This document shows, piece by piece, positions 1-6,737 of a stretch of DNA of 10,130 bases. Position numbers and translations under genes: made by a program. Below the pieces are notes generated by a model that did no database searches, was not told the origin of the DNA, and saw only the letters and a program-made list of their open reading frames with translations. Numbering within the stretch: the first letter of the stretch is position 1; every line of letters starts with the position of its first letter. The DNA comes from Chloroflexota bacterium (GTDB lineage Bacteria; Chloroflexota; Dehalococcoidia; Lucifugimonadales; Australimonadaceae), in NCBI GenBank assembly GCA_022574265.1, contig JACZSI010000056.1:1-10130 (forward strand). The letters are read 5' to 3'.

Positions 1-38
1 GTGCCGCAGCTCCCACACCGGTACTCGTAGATGGCCAT
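1..38 (-). CDS. FmdB-family zinc-ribbon protein, N-terminal fragment
   Basis: Only the first 12 codons (plus two bases) lie in the window, and the rest runs off the left edge. The translation reads M-A-I-Y-E-Y-R-C-G-S-C-G. This matches the typical opening of FmdB-type zinc-ribbon proteins (M-P-I-Y-E-Y-x-C-x-x-C-G), which are short putative regulatory or metal-binding proteins. The C-G-S-C pair would be the first half of a four-Cys zinc site. A GGAGGG Shine-Dalgarno sequence (plus-strand 46-51) sits 7 bases before the ATG, which fixes the start. The gene is divergent from the tRNA. The family call rests on the motif alone, because the second zinc knuckle is outside the window. Confidence 0.75.
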   Translation of the reverse strand, partial: MAIYEYRCGSCG

Positions 39-102
39 TCGATGTCCCTCCGTGCGCCGCAGCCCATCCTAGCGCAAGCCGAGCGCTCGCGCGCTCCCCG
101 AG

Positions 103-130
103 TTGGGGGCACGGCGCGGTATGCTATGCG
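103..130 (+). promoter_or_regulatory. Candidate promoter of the tRNA gene
   Basis: TTGGGG (103-108) and TATGCG (125-130) are separated by 16 bases, and the second hexamer ends 12 bases before the mature tRNA. This is where a sigma70-type promoter for a single tRNA would lie. TATGCT (120-125) is an overlapping alternative -10. It is a visual match only, with each hexamer agreeing at four positions at best. Confidence 0.3.
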
Positions 131-142
131 CGCCGAGGGCGG

Positions 143-219
143 GGGCCCGTAGCTCAGGTGGTTAGAGCGGCCGGCTCATAACCGGTTGGTCGCAGGTTCA
201 AGTCCTGCCGGGCCCACCA
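143..219 (+). tRNA. tRNA with CAU anticodon (Met or, more likely, lysidine-type Ile2)
   Basis: A complete cloverleaf can be folded by eye. The acceptor stem (143-149 with 209-215) has seven Watson-Crick pairs, with discriminator A216 and an encoded CCA at 217-219. The anticodon stem (170-174 with 182-186) closes a 7-base loop with CAT at 177-179. The T stem (192-196 with 204-208) encloses TTCAAGT. CAU serves initiator Met, elongator Met and AUA-reading Ile2, whose C34 is modified to lysidine by TilS. The acceptor pairs C4-G69 and C5-G68, and the T-arm resemblance to known Ile2 tRNAs, favour Ile2 over elongator Met. The first pair G1-C72 argues against an initiator, at least by the E. coli rule. 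The structure is certain; the charging identity is inferred. Confidence 0.95.
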
Positions 220-259
220 GGCCACTGCGTGCCGGAGGGGTCCGTGTCGGCCGGGCCAG

Positions 260-1270
260 CTACACGACGTAGTGCTCGTTGGGATACTCGGCGGCGTACC
301 GGTCTCTCCTGTCCACGACCACGGTCACGATTCTGGACCCCTTCTCCATCGTTCTGGCCATCTCGATGGCGGCACACACGTTGGCTCCGGACGACATGCC
401 GCAGTACAGACCTTCCTCCCGGCATAGCCGGTCGGCCATCGCCTTGGCCTCGGCATTCCCGACCGTGACCTCGTCGTCCATGACGTTGCCGTCGAGAAGG
501 TCTTCGATCAGGAACCGCAACTCGGGGACGCCGAAGCTCGCCAGGGCCTTGTGGACCGCCCGCGAGCGTACCCACTCGATCCGCGGATCGTCCGTGGGCA
601 CCACGCCGGTCACCCGCAGGCCGGGGTGTGCTTCCTTGAGGGTCTGGGCCACGCCGAGCAGCGTGCCTCCGGTGCCGACCGACGCTACCCAGCCATCGAT
701 CCTTCCGTCCATCTGAGCGAGGATCTCCCGCCCGGTGCCTTCCCGGTGCGCCCTCGTGTTGTCGACGTTGCACAACTGGTTGGCCCACCAGTGCGAGGGG
801 TCGCTTCGTTGCAGGTCGTAGCACTGCTTCATCCGGATAGCGACGAAGGTCGCGGCTCTCTCGATGCCTTGCAGCTGATCGGCACCTTCGACGTGCTCGT
901 TCAGATCGATGGGAGTCACCGTGCAGCCGTAGAGCCGAGCGATGCGGATCCGGTCCGTGGGGTCGTATGAGCTGGAAAGCTGCGCGGGTAGGAACAAACG
1001 GACGTCGTATCCCTTGACGGCCCCGACGAAAGCCAACGCCGGTCCCGTATTGCCGGTCGACTGATCGACGATCGTCCCGCCGGGCTTGAGCTCCCCCCTC
1101 TTCTCCGCTTCCTCGATCATGGTGAGAGCCATGCGGTCCTTGATGCTCCCACCAGGATTCGTGAACTCGCACTTGGCGTAGATGTCGACGCCCAGGTGAT
1201 CCACGACGCGATTCAGCTTCACGAGAGGGGTGTTCCCTATGTGGTCAAGGATCGACACGGTTTTGGTCAT
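260..1270 (-). CDS. Cysteine synthase-family PLP-dependent enzyme, divergent
   Basis: This is a 336-residue cytoplasmic fold-type II PLP enzyme of the O-acetylserine sulfhydrylase / cystathionine beta-synthase group. Near the N terminus it has the family G-N-T-P-L motif (12-16). K44 in N-P-G-G-S-I-K-D-R is the expected Schiff-base lysine. S-T-G-N-T-G (71-76) corresponds to the substrate loop, G-T-G-G-T (199-203) is the PLP phosphate loop, and G-M-S-S-G-A (291-296) is the segment contacting the pyridine nitrogen. Length is near the usual 300-330. It is unusual in having Q-S-T-G-N-T-G where CysK has T-S-G-N-T-G. It also lacks the usual G-G-x-P-G-P-H / G-I-G-x-G-F segment after the phosphate loop. 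The substrate may therefore not be O-acetylserine. GGAG eight bases before the ATG supports the start. It converges on the tRNA gene and has 196 bases upstream before the next minus-strand gene. Confidence 0.85.
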   Translation of the reverse strand: MTKTVSILDHIGNTPLVKLNRVVDHLGVDIYAKCEFTNPGGSIKDRMALTMIEEAEKRGELKPGGTIVDQSTGNTGPALAFVGAVKGYDVRLFLPAQLSSSYDPTDRIRIARLYGCTVTPIDLNEHVEGADQLQGIERAATFVAIRMKQCYDLQRSDPSHWWANQLCNVDNTRAHREGTGREILAQMDGRIDGWVASVGTGGTLLGVAQTLKEAHPGLRVTGVVPTDDPRIEWVRSRAVHKALASFGVPELRFLIEDLLDGNVMDDEVTVGNAEAKAMADRLCREEGLYCGMSSGANVCAAIEMARTMEKGSRIVTVVVDRRDRYAAEYPNEHYVV

Positions 1271-1466
1271 CTCCTCATCTCCGTCCCGGCGGCGCGCCGG
1301 CGTGATACCGCACCGGCCTGATCGAGCGTTAGCTTGATGCCGCGCGGCATCACCGGCAGCATGGTGCGCGAGGCGTGCTTTGCGTCGTGTCCCGCATCGG
1401 CACCCACACGTGCTTGGTGACCCCTCATCGCGAGCACGTCCTCATCGTCGCCCGTGGTGGGTGCCG

Positions 1467-2336
1467 TCAGGGGGCGATGTATCCGATGAGCAGCGCCGGC
1501 CGGTTCGCTTCCTCGGGGTTCTCGCGGGACTCGAAGCGCTTCGCGGACTGCCGCTCCTTCTCCTCGTTCCCCAGCACCAGCCACCCGTGGTTGCGCGACG
1601 GGTCGTCGAGCCAGCCCTGCACGTCGGCGACCATCCGGGGCGTCGACCCCCAGGTGACGATCGCGACCTCTCCGAGCTGCGGGCGGCCCACGACCGCGGA
1701 GGCGCTGACCTCCGGGCTGAAGTCGCCTCCCGGCGTGGCCCACCGCTCGGCGTCGAAGGAGCGGTGGACCCACGTTGCGTCGCCGTCGGCCGAGTCGGCG
1801 CCGGAGCCCTCGCCGCTGCCCGCCATCGAGGCGCCCTCCCCCCAGCTTGCCGTGGCCCGGTGCACCTCGGATGGCTCGTCCTCGGCCTTGGTGCGCGAGA
1901 GGGACATGACGAGCCGCGCGCTCACGATGGTCGCGCCCGCCGGCACGGTGCCGGCGACGTCGAAGGCGACCAGCGCGCGGCGCTTATCGCGGCCCCCGGT
2001 CACGCCGATGAACAGGAACTCTCCGGAGCCGTTGGCCACGAGCCCGTTGTCCTGCTCGTAGAGCGTCGCGTCCTGGACCGCGGTCAGGCGCACCTGCGTG
2101 GCGCTTGGTACCGGCGTCGGTGTCGGCGTCGGAGACGGCGTGGGCGTGTGCGTCGGGCGCGGCGTGGGGGTGGGAGCGGTGCTGGGAGTGGGAGTGGCGG
2201 CCGGCGCGGCCGTGGGCGTCGGCGTTGGGACTGACGTCGGCGTCGGCGTTGCCGTCGGGTCGGCCTGGCCGCAGGCCGTCAGCAGCCCGAGGCCCATGAG
2301 CGCGATCCCTATCCAGCGCAGCCGCATGGGGAGCAT
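1467..2336 (-). CDS. DNRLRE-domain surface lipoprotein
   Basis: The 289-residue product begins with a basic-hydrophobic signal peptide and a lipobox L-T-A-C, with C22 as the predicted lipidated residue. A Thr/Pro-rich linker (about 28-78) spaces the folded part from the membrane. From about residue 80 the sequence fits a DNRLRE beta-sandwich: a D-A-T-L-Y opening, then R-A-L-V-A-F-D, then P-A-G-A-T-I-V-S-A-R-L. Near the end come D-V-Q-G-W-L-D, R-F-E-S-R-E and a final R-P-A-L-L-I-G-Y. Such domains occur in secreted and surface proteins, probably in adhesion or carbohydrate contact; no catalytic residues are evident. The middle (about 165-190) is a Gly/Ser/Asp-rich insertion. No clear Shine-Dalgarno precedes either ATG (2336 or the fourth codon at 2327), so the exact start is uncertain. 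It is transcribed divergently from the response regulator. Confidence 0.85.
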   Translation of the reverse strand: MLPMRLRWIGIALMGLGLLTACGQADPTATPTPTSVPTPTPTAAPAATPTPSTAPTPTPRPTHTPTPSPTPTPTPVPSATQVRLTAVQDATLYEQDNGLVANGSGEFLFIGVTGGRDKRRALVAFDVAGTVPAGATIVSARLVMSLSRTKAEDEPSEVHRATASWGEGASMAGSGEGSGADSADGDATWVHRSFDAERWATPGGDFSPEVSASAVVGRPQLGEVAIVTWGSTPRMVADVQGWLDDPSRNHGWLVLGNEEKERQSAKRFESRENPEEANRPALLIGYIAP

Positions 2337-2363
2337 TGTAGCGACACAGGACGCGCCGCGTCC

Positions 2364-2384
2364 GCCGCCGTCGCCTTCGGCGGC
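2364..2384. repeat. Inverted repeat in the divergent intergenic region
   Basis: GCCGCC (2364-2369) and GGCGGC (2379-2384) flank nine bases in the 104-base gap between the DNRLRE lipoprotein and the response regulator genes. It could be an operator or a leader hairpin. It is all G+C, so it may be compositional chance. I see no convincing -35/-10 pair for either gene in this gap. Confidence 0.3.
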
Positions 2385-2440
2385 CCTAGGGTATGGACGC
2401 GCCGTGGGATTCGCGCAACCATGATTGCGAGGGTGCGCGG

Positions 2441-3214
2441 ATGAACGATGCTCGGCCCGGGGGCTCCATACTGATCGTGGACGACGAGGCCGCCTCGCCC
2501 CTCGTCAGCGCCGTCCGCCGCGGCCTCGAGAAGGAGGGCTGGCGGACGGTCGTCGTCGAGCCGGAGGAGGGCTGGCGCTCGGGCGAGGACTTCGAGGCCG
2601 CGGCCCTCTATGCGATCGAGGAGAGCAGGCCCGACGGCGTGCTGCTGGACGTGCGGTTCGGGGACCACCGCGACGACCTGTTCAAGGGCCTCGACATCCT
2701 CCGCAAGATCGTCACGGAGCATCCCAAGCTGCCGGTGCTCATGTTCACGCAGTACACGCAAGGTCCCGACCGCGAGACGGCGGTGCGCAGCACCCTGCGG
2801 TGGGACGCGCCCGTCGACTTCATCGACAAGCTGGCGAGTCCCGAGGAGGTCGTCCTCCGGCTCCGGCGCCTGATCGGGACCGCGCCCGAGGTCATACGGG
2901 TGGGAGCCCGCATCACGCTGAACGTCTCCACGAAGACGGTGGAGGTTGCGGGCACGTTGATGAGCGAGATCTCGGGGATGCGGTTCGAGATCCTGCGGGA
3001 GCTGGCGGTGGCCTGGTATCGCAGCCCTGGGCAGCTCGTCCCGTTCGCGACGCTGGAGCGCTATTCGGAGGGCGAGGACGCGCGCGCGTCGCTCCGCGTG
3101 CGCGTGCGGGAGATCAAGGACGCGCTCGGCAAGGCGCTCGGAGAGCGCCTCGGCGCGGGGGACCTCATCATCAACGTGCGGGACCAGGGGTACCGCCTCG
3201 TGCCGAAGGACTGA
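2441..3214 (+). CDS. OmpR/PhoB-type response regulator
   Basis: This cytoplasmic transcription factor has 257 residues. The N-terminal receiver (about 9-140) has the acidic pair D14/D15, the predicted phosphoacceptor D70 in V-L-L-D-V, T103 and K130 in F-I-D-K. A winged-helix DNA-binding domain (about 146-257) resembles the OmpR/PhoB effector. It has a beta-rich start, a recognition-helix region with R-V-R-V-R-E-I-K-D-A-L and a terminal wing R-D-Q-G-Y-R-L-V. The receiver has an enlarged segment between the first strands and D70, including E-G-W-R-S-G-E-D-F-E. This makes it longer than the common ~230 residues. I prefer ATG 2441 over the in-frame ATG at 2393 because GAGGG (2429-2433) lies 7 bases before it. 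The kinase gene starts four bases after its stop, so the two are almost certainly cotranscribed and cognate. Confidence 0.9.
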   Translation: MNDARPGGSILIVDDEAASPLVSAVRRGLEKEGWRTVVVEPEEGWRSGEDFEAAALYAIEESRPDGVLLDVRFGDHRDDLFKGLDILRKIVTEHPKLPVLMFTQYTQGPDRETAVRSTLRWDAPVDFIDKLASPEEVVLRLRRLIGTAPEVIRVGARITLNVSTKTVEVAGTLMSEISGMRFEILRELAVAWYRSPGQLVPFATLERYSEGEDARASLRVRVREIKDALGKALGERLGAGDLIINVRDQGYRLVPKD

Positions 3215-3218
3215 TCCG

Positions 3219-4226
3219 GTGCTCGAGCGGTGGATGGGATCGAGACCCCTCAGAGTGGCCGCGGCCGTCCTCGTCGTCGCCGGCGCCCTCGGCGTCGTCC
3301 TCTCCCCGCTGCTCGGAGAGACGGTCTCGGAGGAGAGCCTCTGGGGCGTCGAGCCGCTCGCCTACGTGGGCGGCCTGCTGCTGATCGCCGGCCTCGCCGT
3401 GCTCACGGCCTCCTACGCGCTGCCGGGCGTGCTGCCGGGGATGTTTGGCAAAGGCGGTACCGCGAGCGGAGGGCCGGCGCACACGCCCGAGCGGTGGAGC
3501 GAGATCACACAGCAGTACTTCGAGGTGTTCCATCACGACCTGGGGCGCCCGCTCAGCCGGATCGTCGGCAAGGAGCGGGAGCTGCGGGCCGTGCTCGAGG
3601 CCCGGTCCGGGACGATCGACCCTGCCGTGGCCGACCTGCTGGACGAGATCGAGCGCCAGGGGCCGAACTTCCGGCTGATGATGTCCAACCTCCAAGTGCT
3701 GATCCAGCTCGAGGCCGGGCCAGCGCCGGGGCGCGATGACGCCGTGGAGCCCGCCGAGGTGGTGCGCAAGATCGTCGAGCGCTACAACGCGGTCGCGGGC
3801 GAAATGGGCAAGCAGATCACCTGGTGGTCGGAGCCTGCTGAGTTCGGCATCGTCTACTCGGACGGCTCGGCGATCGAGCACATCGTCACGAACCTCGTCG
3901 ACAACGCCGTGCGCTTCGCCGGCGCGCAGGTCGAGGTGAAGCTGACCCAGAATCCCACCCACTTCTTCGTGCGGGTGTGGGACGATGGACAGGGGATACC
4001 CGCCCACTACCTCCAGCACCTCTTCGATAGGGGCTGGACCCCAGAGTCCGCGCGCCGGGACGAGAAAGTCAGCTCCGGCCTGGGTTTGTTCATCGCGCAG
4101 ACGCTGGCCGGCCGCCAACGGGGCGAGCTCACGGTGGAGAGCGTGACGGCGCCCGACCCCGACCACCACACCGGGTTCCTGCTGAGCCTCCCGCTGGGCT
4201 CACCGGCCGGAGCCCCGTCCGCGTAA
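3219..4226 (+). CDS. Membrane sensor histidine kinase
   Basis: The 335-residue product has two hydrophobic helices (about 11-33 and 46-69) separated by only about a dozen residues, so almost nothing is exposed outside the membrane. Sensing is therefore probably intramembrane or cytoplasmic, or uses a partner protein. A dimerization/phosphoacceptor region follows, with F-H-H-D-L-G-R-P-L. H106 is the likely phosphorylated histidine, in place of the more usual S-H-E-L-R-T-P-L. The C-terminal HATPase domain has an N box (N225-L-V-D-N229), a G1 box (D255-D-G-Q-G259) and a G2 box (S-S-G-L-G-L, 285-290). The start is GTG 3219, supported by GAAGGA (3205-3210) eight bases upstream. It follows its presumed cognate regulator by four bases. 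Its stop codon lies inside the first GTAAC box of the regulatory element before the TPR gene. Confidence 0.9.
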   Translation: MLERWMGSRPLRVAAAVLVVAGALGVVLSPLLGETVSEESLWGVEPLAYVGGLLLIAGLAVLTASYALPGVLPGMFGKGGTASGGPAHTPERWSEITQQYFEVFHHDLGRPLSRIVGKERELRAVLEARSGTIDPAVADLLDEIERQGPNFRLMMSNLQVLIQLEAGPAPGRDDAVEPAEVVRKIVERYNAVAGEMGKQITWWSEPAEFGIVYSDGSAIEHIVTNLVDNAVRFAGAQVEVKLTQNPTHFFVRVWDDGQGIPAHYLQHLFDRGWTPESARRDEKVSSGLGLFIAQTLAGRQRGELTVESVTAPDPDHHTGFLLSLPLGSPAGAPSA

Positions 4227-4241
4227 CACCGCCGTAACGCA
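4223..4241 (+). promoter_or_regulatory. Tandem GTAAC boxes, 11-bp spacing, upstream of TPR lipoprotein gene
   Basis: GTAAC occurs at 4223-4227 and again at 4234-4238, exactly one helical turn (11 bp) apart. The 19-base element matches one at 6667-6685 at 16 positions. OmpR/PhoB-family regulators bind as head-to-tail dimers to direct repeats of about this spacing, and such a regulator is encoded just upstream. TATTGT (4253-4258) lies where a -10 box would be if the second repeat replaces the -35. GCCGT/ACGGC (4231-4235, 4241-4245) forms a short inverted repeat over the second box. Function as an operator is inferred. Confidence 0.5.
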
Positions 4242-4303
4242 CGGCACCGGAGTATTGTCAGGGCCATGCTGCGTCCCGAGATCGATCCCGTGGAGGCCTC
4301 CTC

Positions 4304-6640
4304 GTGAACCGGCTCATGCTTGCGGGCGCGCTCGGCGCGCTCCTGATCGTCACCGCCTGTGCGCGGGAGATACCGAGAGACCCCACGCCGACGCCCCGGC
4401 CTCCCGCCGCGACGGCAACCCCCACGCTGACCGCCCCTCGTGACATCGAGCAGCTGTTCCGGCAGGGTCGAAACATCTTCGCCGAGGGCGGATGGCAGGA
4501 GGCCGTACCGCTTTTCACCCAGGTGCTCGATGCAGATCCAGCTCACACCGACGCCGCCTACTATCGGGGCCGCTCCTATCTGAATATCGAGCGGTATCGG
4601 GAGGCCCTCGCCGACCTCACGACCGTCCTCGCGGCGGACCCCGGGAACGCGAATGCGTACTACTATCGCGGCCGGACCTACCGTGAGCTCGCCCGGTACC
4701 AAGACGCGATCGGTGACTTCACCCAGTCGTTGGAGCTGGACCCGCAGCTCAGCGGCGCCTACTACTACCGCGGCCGCTCCTTCCGCAGCCTCGACCGCCA
4801 CCCGGAGGCCATCACCGACCTCACGCGAGCCCTGGAGCTCGACCCCCGGCTCAGCGCCGCGCTCTACTACCGCGGCCGCTCCTACCTCGAGCTGGATCGA
4901 TTCACCGAGGCGACGGTCGATCTCACGGATGCGCTCGCGGCCGATCCAGGGAGCGGCGCGCCCTACTACTACCGTGGACGGGCCTATCTGAGCCTGGACC
5001 GGTTCTCCGATGCCGTCGCGGACCTGACCAACGCGCTGAGCGCGGACCCCCAGAACGGCGCCGCTTACTACTATCGCGGCCGGGCCTATCTCGGCCTCGA
5101 CCGCTTCTCCGATGCCGCCGCCGACCTGACGACGACGCTCGACGCTGACCCCTCCAACGGTGCCGCCTACTACTATCGTGGCCGGGCCTATCTCGGCCTC
5201 GACCGCTTCTCCGAAGCGGCTGCCGACCTGACGGCGACGCTCAGTGCGGACCCCTCGAACAGCGCTGCCTACTACTACCGTGGGCGCTCGTATCTAAGCC
5301 TCGGGCGGTTCACGGAGGCCGTCTCCGATCTCACGGCCGCGCTGCGGTCCGGCGAGGCGTTCGCGGCTGCGTACTACTACCGGGGCCGCGCGAACCTGGG
5401 CCTCGGCGTCTTCACCGAGGCCGTGGCGGATCTGACGAGTGCGCTGGACGCCGACCCCAACAACCACGCCGCGTACTACTACCGCGGGCGCTCCTACCTG
5501 AGCCTGAACCGGCTTCCGGAGGCCATCGCGGACCTGAGCAGCGCCATCGCGGCGGACCCGCGGAGCGGCGCCGCCTACTACTACCGCGGCCGCGCCCGGC
5601 TCGCGCAGGACAGCTTCGCGGAAGCCGTCGCGGACCTCACCACGGCGCTGCGCCTCGACCCGCAGAACAGCGCTGCCTACTACTATCGCGGTCGATCGTA
5701 TCTCAGCCTCGACCGGTTCTCGGAATCCATCGCTGACCTCACCAAAGCGCTCGCCGCGGACCCGCGTAGTGGCGCCGCCTACTACTACCGCGGCCGGGCC
5801 CAGCTTGGCCTCGACCGTTTCTCGGCCGCGGCCGCCGACCTGACCAGTGCGCTTGCGGAGGACCCCGGTCTCGATGTCGCGTACTACTACCGCGGGCGTG
5901 CCTACCTTGGCCTCGAGCGGGCTCCCGAGGCGGTCGCGGACTTCACCGCGGTGCTGCTGTCGGACTCCCCGCTGACGCTCGCCTACTACTACCGTGGTCG
6001 CGCTTACCTCGACCTCGAGCAGTACGCCGACGCCGTGGCCGACCTCACGAGCGCCCTCGCGGCGGACAGCACGCTCAACCTGGCGTACTACTACCGCGGA
6101 CGAGCCCACCGCTCGCTCGGTCAGCTCACCCAGGCGGTCGCCGACCTGACGAAGGCGGTCCAGTCGGACCCGCAGCTCACGCTGGCCTACTACTACCGCG
6201 GGCGCGCGCTCCGGAGTCTGGGACAGTTCCCCGAGGCCATCGCTGACTTCACCGAGACGCTCGAGGCCGACCCGCAGTTCTTGCTTGCTTACTACTACCG
6301 CGGGCGGGCCAACCGGACGCTGGGTCAGTTCGCCGAGGCCATCGCGGACTTCGACGCGGCGATCGAGCTCGACCCACAGCTCCACCTGGCCTACTACTAC
6401 CGCGGACGTTCGCTCCGCAGCCTTGAGCGGCTGCCGGAGGCGGTGGCTGACTTCACGACGGCCATCGACCTCGACCCCAAACTCGGCATCGCCTACTACT
6501 ACCGCGGGCGGACGCTGCGTACCCTCGGCCAGACCGGCGAGGCCAGGGCGGATTTCCAGACCGTCGTGCAGATCTCGACGAGTGAGACGCTCGTGGAGCT
6601 GGCTCAGGCGCAGCTCGATCTGCTGGGAACGGCTTCGTAG
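4304..6640 (+). CDS. Giant TPR-repeat lipoprotein (20 tandem 34-residue units)
   Basis: The product has 778 residues. A signal peptide ends in a lipobox V-T-A-C, with C19 predicted to be lipidated. A short Thr/Pro/Ala linker (about 28-45) follows. One degenerate TPR (about 50-83) precedes 20 uninterrupted 34-residue TPR units (84-763) and a 15-residue tail. Each unit follows A-Y-Y-Y-R-G-R-x-Y-L-x-L-x-R-F-x-E-A-x-A-D-L-T-x-A-L-x-x-D-P. The Y-Y-R-G-R core is present in all 20. TPR arrays form superhelical protein- or peptide-binding scaffolds, and this one should lie outside the cytoplasmic membrane. Start is GTG 4304, with GGAGG seven bases upstream. A candidate two-box operator lies upstream, and a possible hairpin follows the stop. 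There is no catalytic domain. The ligand is unknown. Confidence 0.92.
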   Translation: MNRLMLAGALGALLIVTACAREIPRDPTPTPRPPAATATPTLTAPRDIEQLFRQGRNIFAEGGWQEAVPLFTQVLDADPAHTDAAYYRGRSYLNIERYREALADLTTVLAADPGNANAYYYRGRTYRELARYQDAIGDFTQSLELDPQLSGAYYYRGRSFRSLDRHPEAITDLTRALELDPRLSAALYYRGRSYLELDRFTEATVDLTDALAADPGSGAPYYYRGRAYLSLDRFSDAVADLTNALSADPQNGAAYYYRGRAYLGLDRFSDAAADLTTTLDADPSNGAAYYYRGRAYLGLDRFSEAAADLTATLSADPSNSAAYYYRGRSYLSLGRFTEAVSDLTAALRSGEAFAAAYYYRGRANLGLGVFTEAVADLTSALDADPNNHAAYYYRGRSYLSLNRLPEAIADLSSAIAADPRSGAAYYYRGRARLAQDSFAEAVADLTTALRLDPQNSAAYYYRGRSYLSLDRFSESIADLTKALAADPRSGAAYYYRGRAQLGLDRFSAAAADLTSALAEDPGLDVAYYYRGRAYLGLERAPEAVADFTAVLLSDSPLTLAYYYRGRAYLDLEQYADAVADLTSALAADSTLNLAYYYRGRAHRSLGQLTQAVADLTKAVQSDPQLTLAYYYRGRALRSLGQFPEAIADFTETLEADPQFLLAYYYRGRANRTLGQFAEAIADFDAAIELDPQLHLAYYYRGRSLRSLERLPEAVADFTTAIDLDPKLGIAYYYRGRTLRTLGQTGEARADFQTVVQISTSETLVELAQAQLDLLGTAS
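4553..6592 (+). repeat. 20 x 102-bp tandem repeat encoding TPR units
   Basis: Twenty in-frame units of 102 bp without indels make up most of the TPR lipoprotein gene. Neighbouring units 6 and 7 of the array (about 5063-5266) are nearly identical at the DNA level, implying recent duplication. The last seven units form a distinct subtype with L-G-Q or L-E-R after the first helix and D-F-T instead of D-L-T. Confidence 0.9.
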
Positions 6641-6665
6641 AGTGGCTAACGCCATTGCGCCACTC
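6640..6665 (+). terminator. Hairpin right after the TPR gene stop, possible terminator
   Basis: GAGTGGC (6640-6646) pairs perfectly with GCCACTC (6659-6665) around a 12-base loop, starting at the last base of the TPR gene's TAG. No T-run follows, so classical intrinsic termination is doubtful. A competing smaller hairpin, TGGC-taac-GCCA (6643-6654), uses the same left arm. Confidence 0.35.
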
Positions 6666-6666
6666 C

Positions 6667-6685
6667 GTAACACAGCGGTAATGCA
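6667..6685 (+). promoter_or_regulatory. Tandem GTAAC/GTAAT boxes, 11-bp spacing, upstream of SPD-repeat gene
   Basis: GTAAC (6667-6671) and GTAAT (6678-6682) are 11 bp apart. The block matches the element at 4223-4241 at 16 of 19 bases. TAGTAC (6699-6704) is a possible -10 at a distance similar to TATTGT in the first element. The start codon is 52 bases downstream, compared with 62 at the TPR gene. This suggests common control of both genes by the same winged-helix response regulator; no binding evidence exists. Confidence 0.5.
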
Positions 6686-6737
6686 ATCGGTGGGAAAGTA
6701 GTACGTGACACCACCGATTCAGGTTGTAGGAACCGAA

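Noticed and set aside
221..259. Possible bidirectional terminator between the tRNA and the convergent cysteine synthase gene
   Set aside because: Only a 4-bp stem (CGGA/TCCG at 233-244) is visible and there is no T-run on either strand.
1267..1773. A minus-strand open frame whose stop overlaps the start of the cysteine synthase gene as ATGA
   Set aside because: Most of it lies out of frame inside the DNRLRE lipoprotein gene. The short part outside that gene has no ribosome site and no recognisable product, so the overlap looks accidental.
2098..2299. Plus-strand open frames rich in Val-Gly repeats opposite the lipoprotein linker
   Set aside because: They are the complement of the Thr/Pro-rich linker codons of the minus-strand lipoprotein and have no independent start signal or domain.
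5294..6673. A 459-codon open frame antisense to the TPR gene
   Set aside because: It mirrors the 102-bp repeat and the GC-rich codon bias of the sense gene. The repeated V-V-V-G-style product has no domain, and the sense frame has lipobox, ribosome site and TPR logic.
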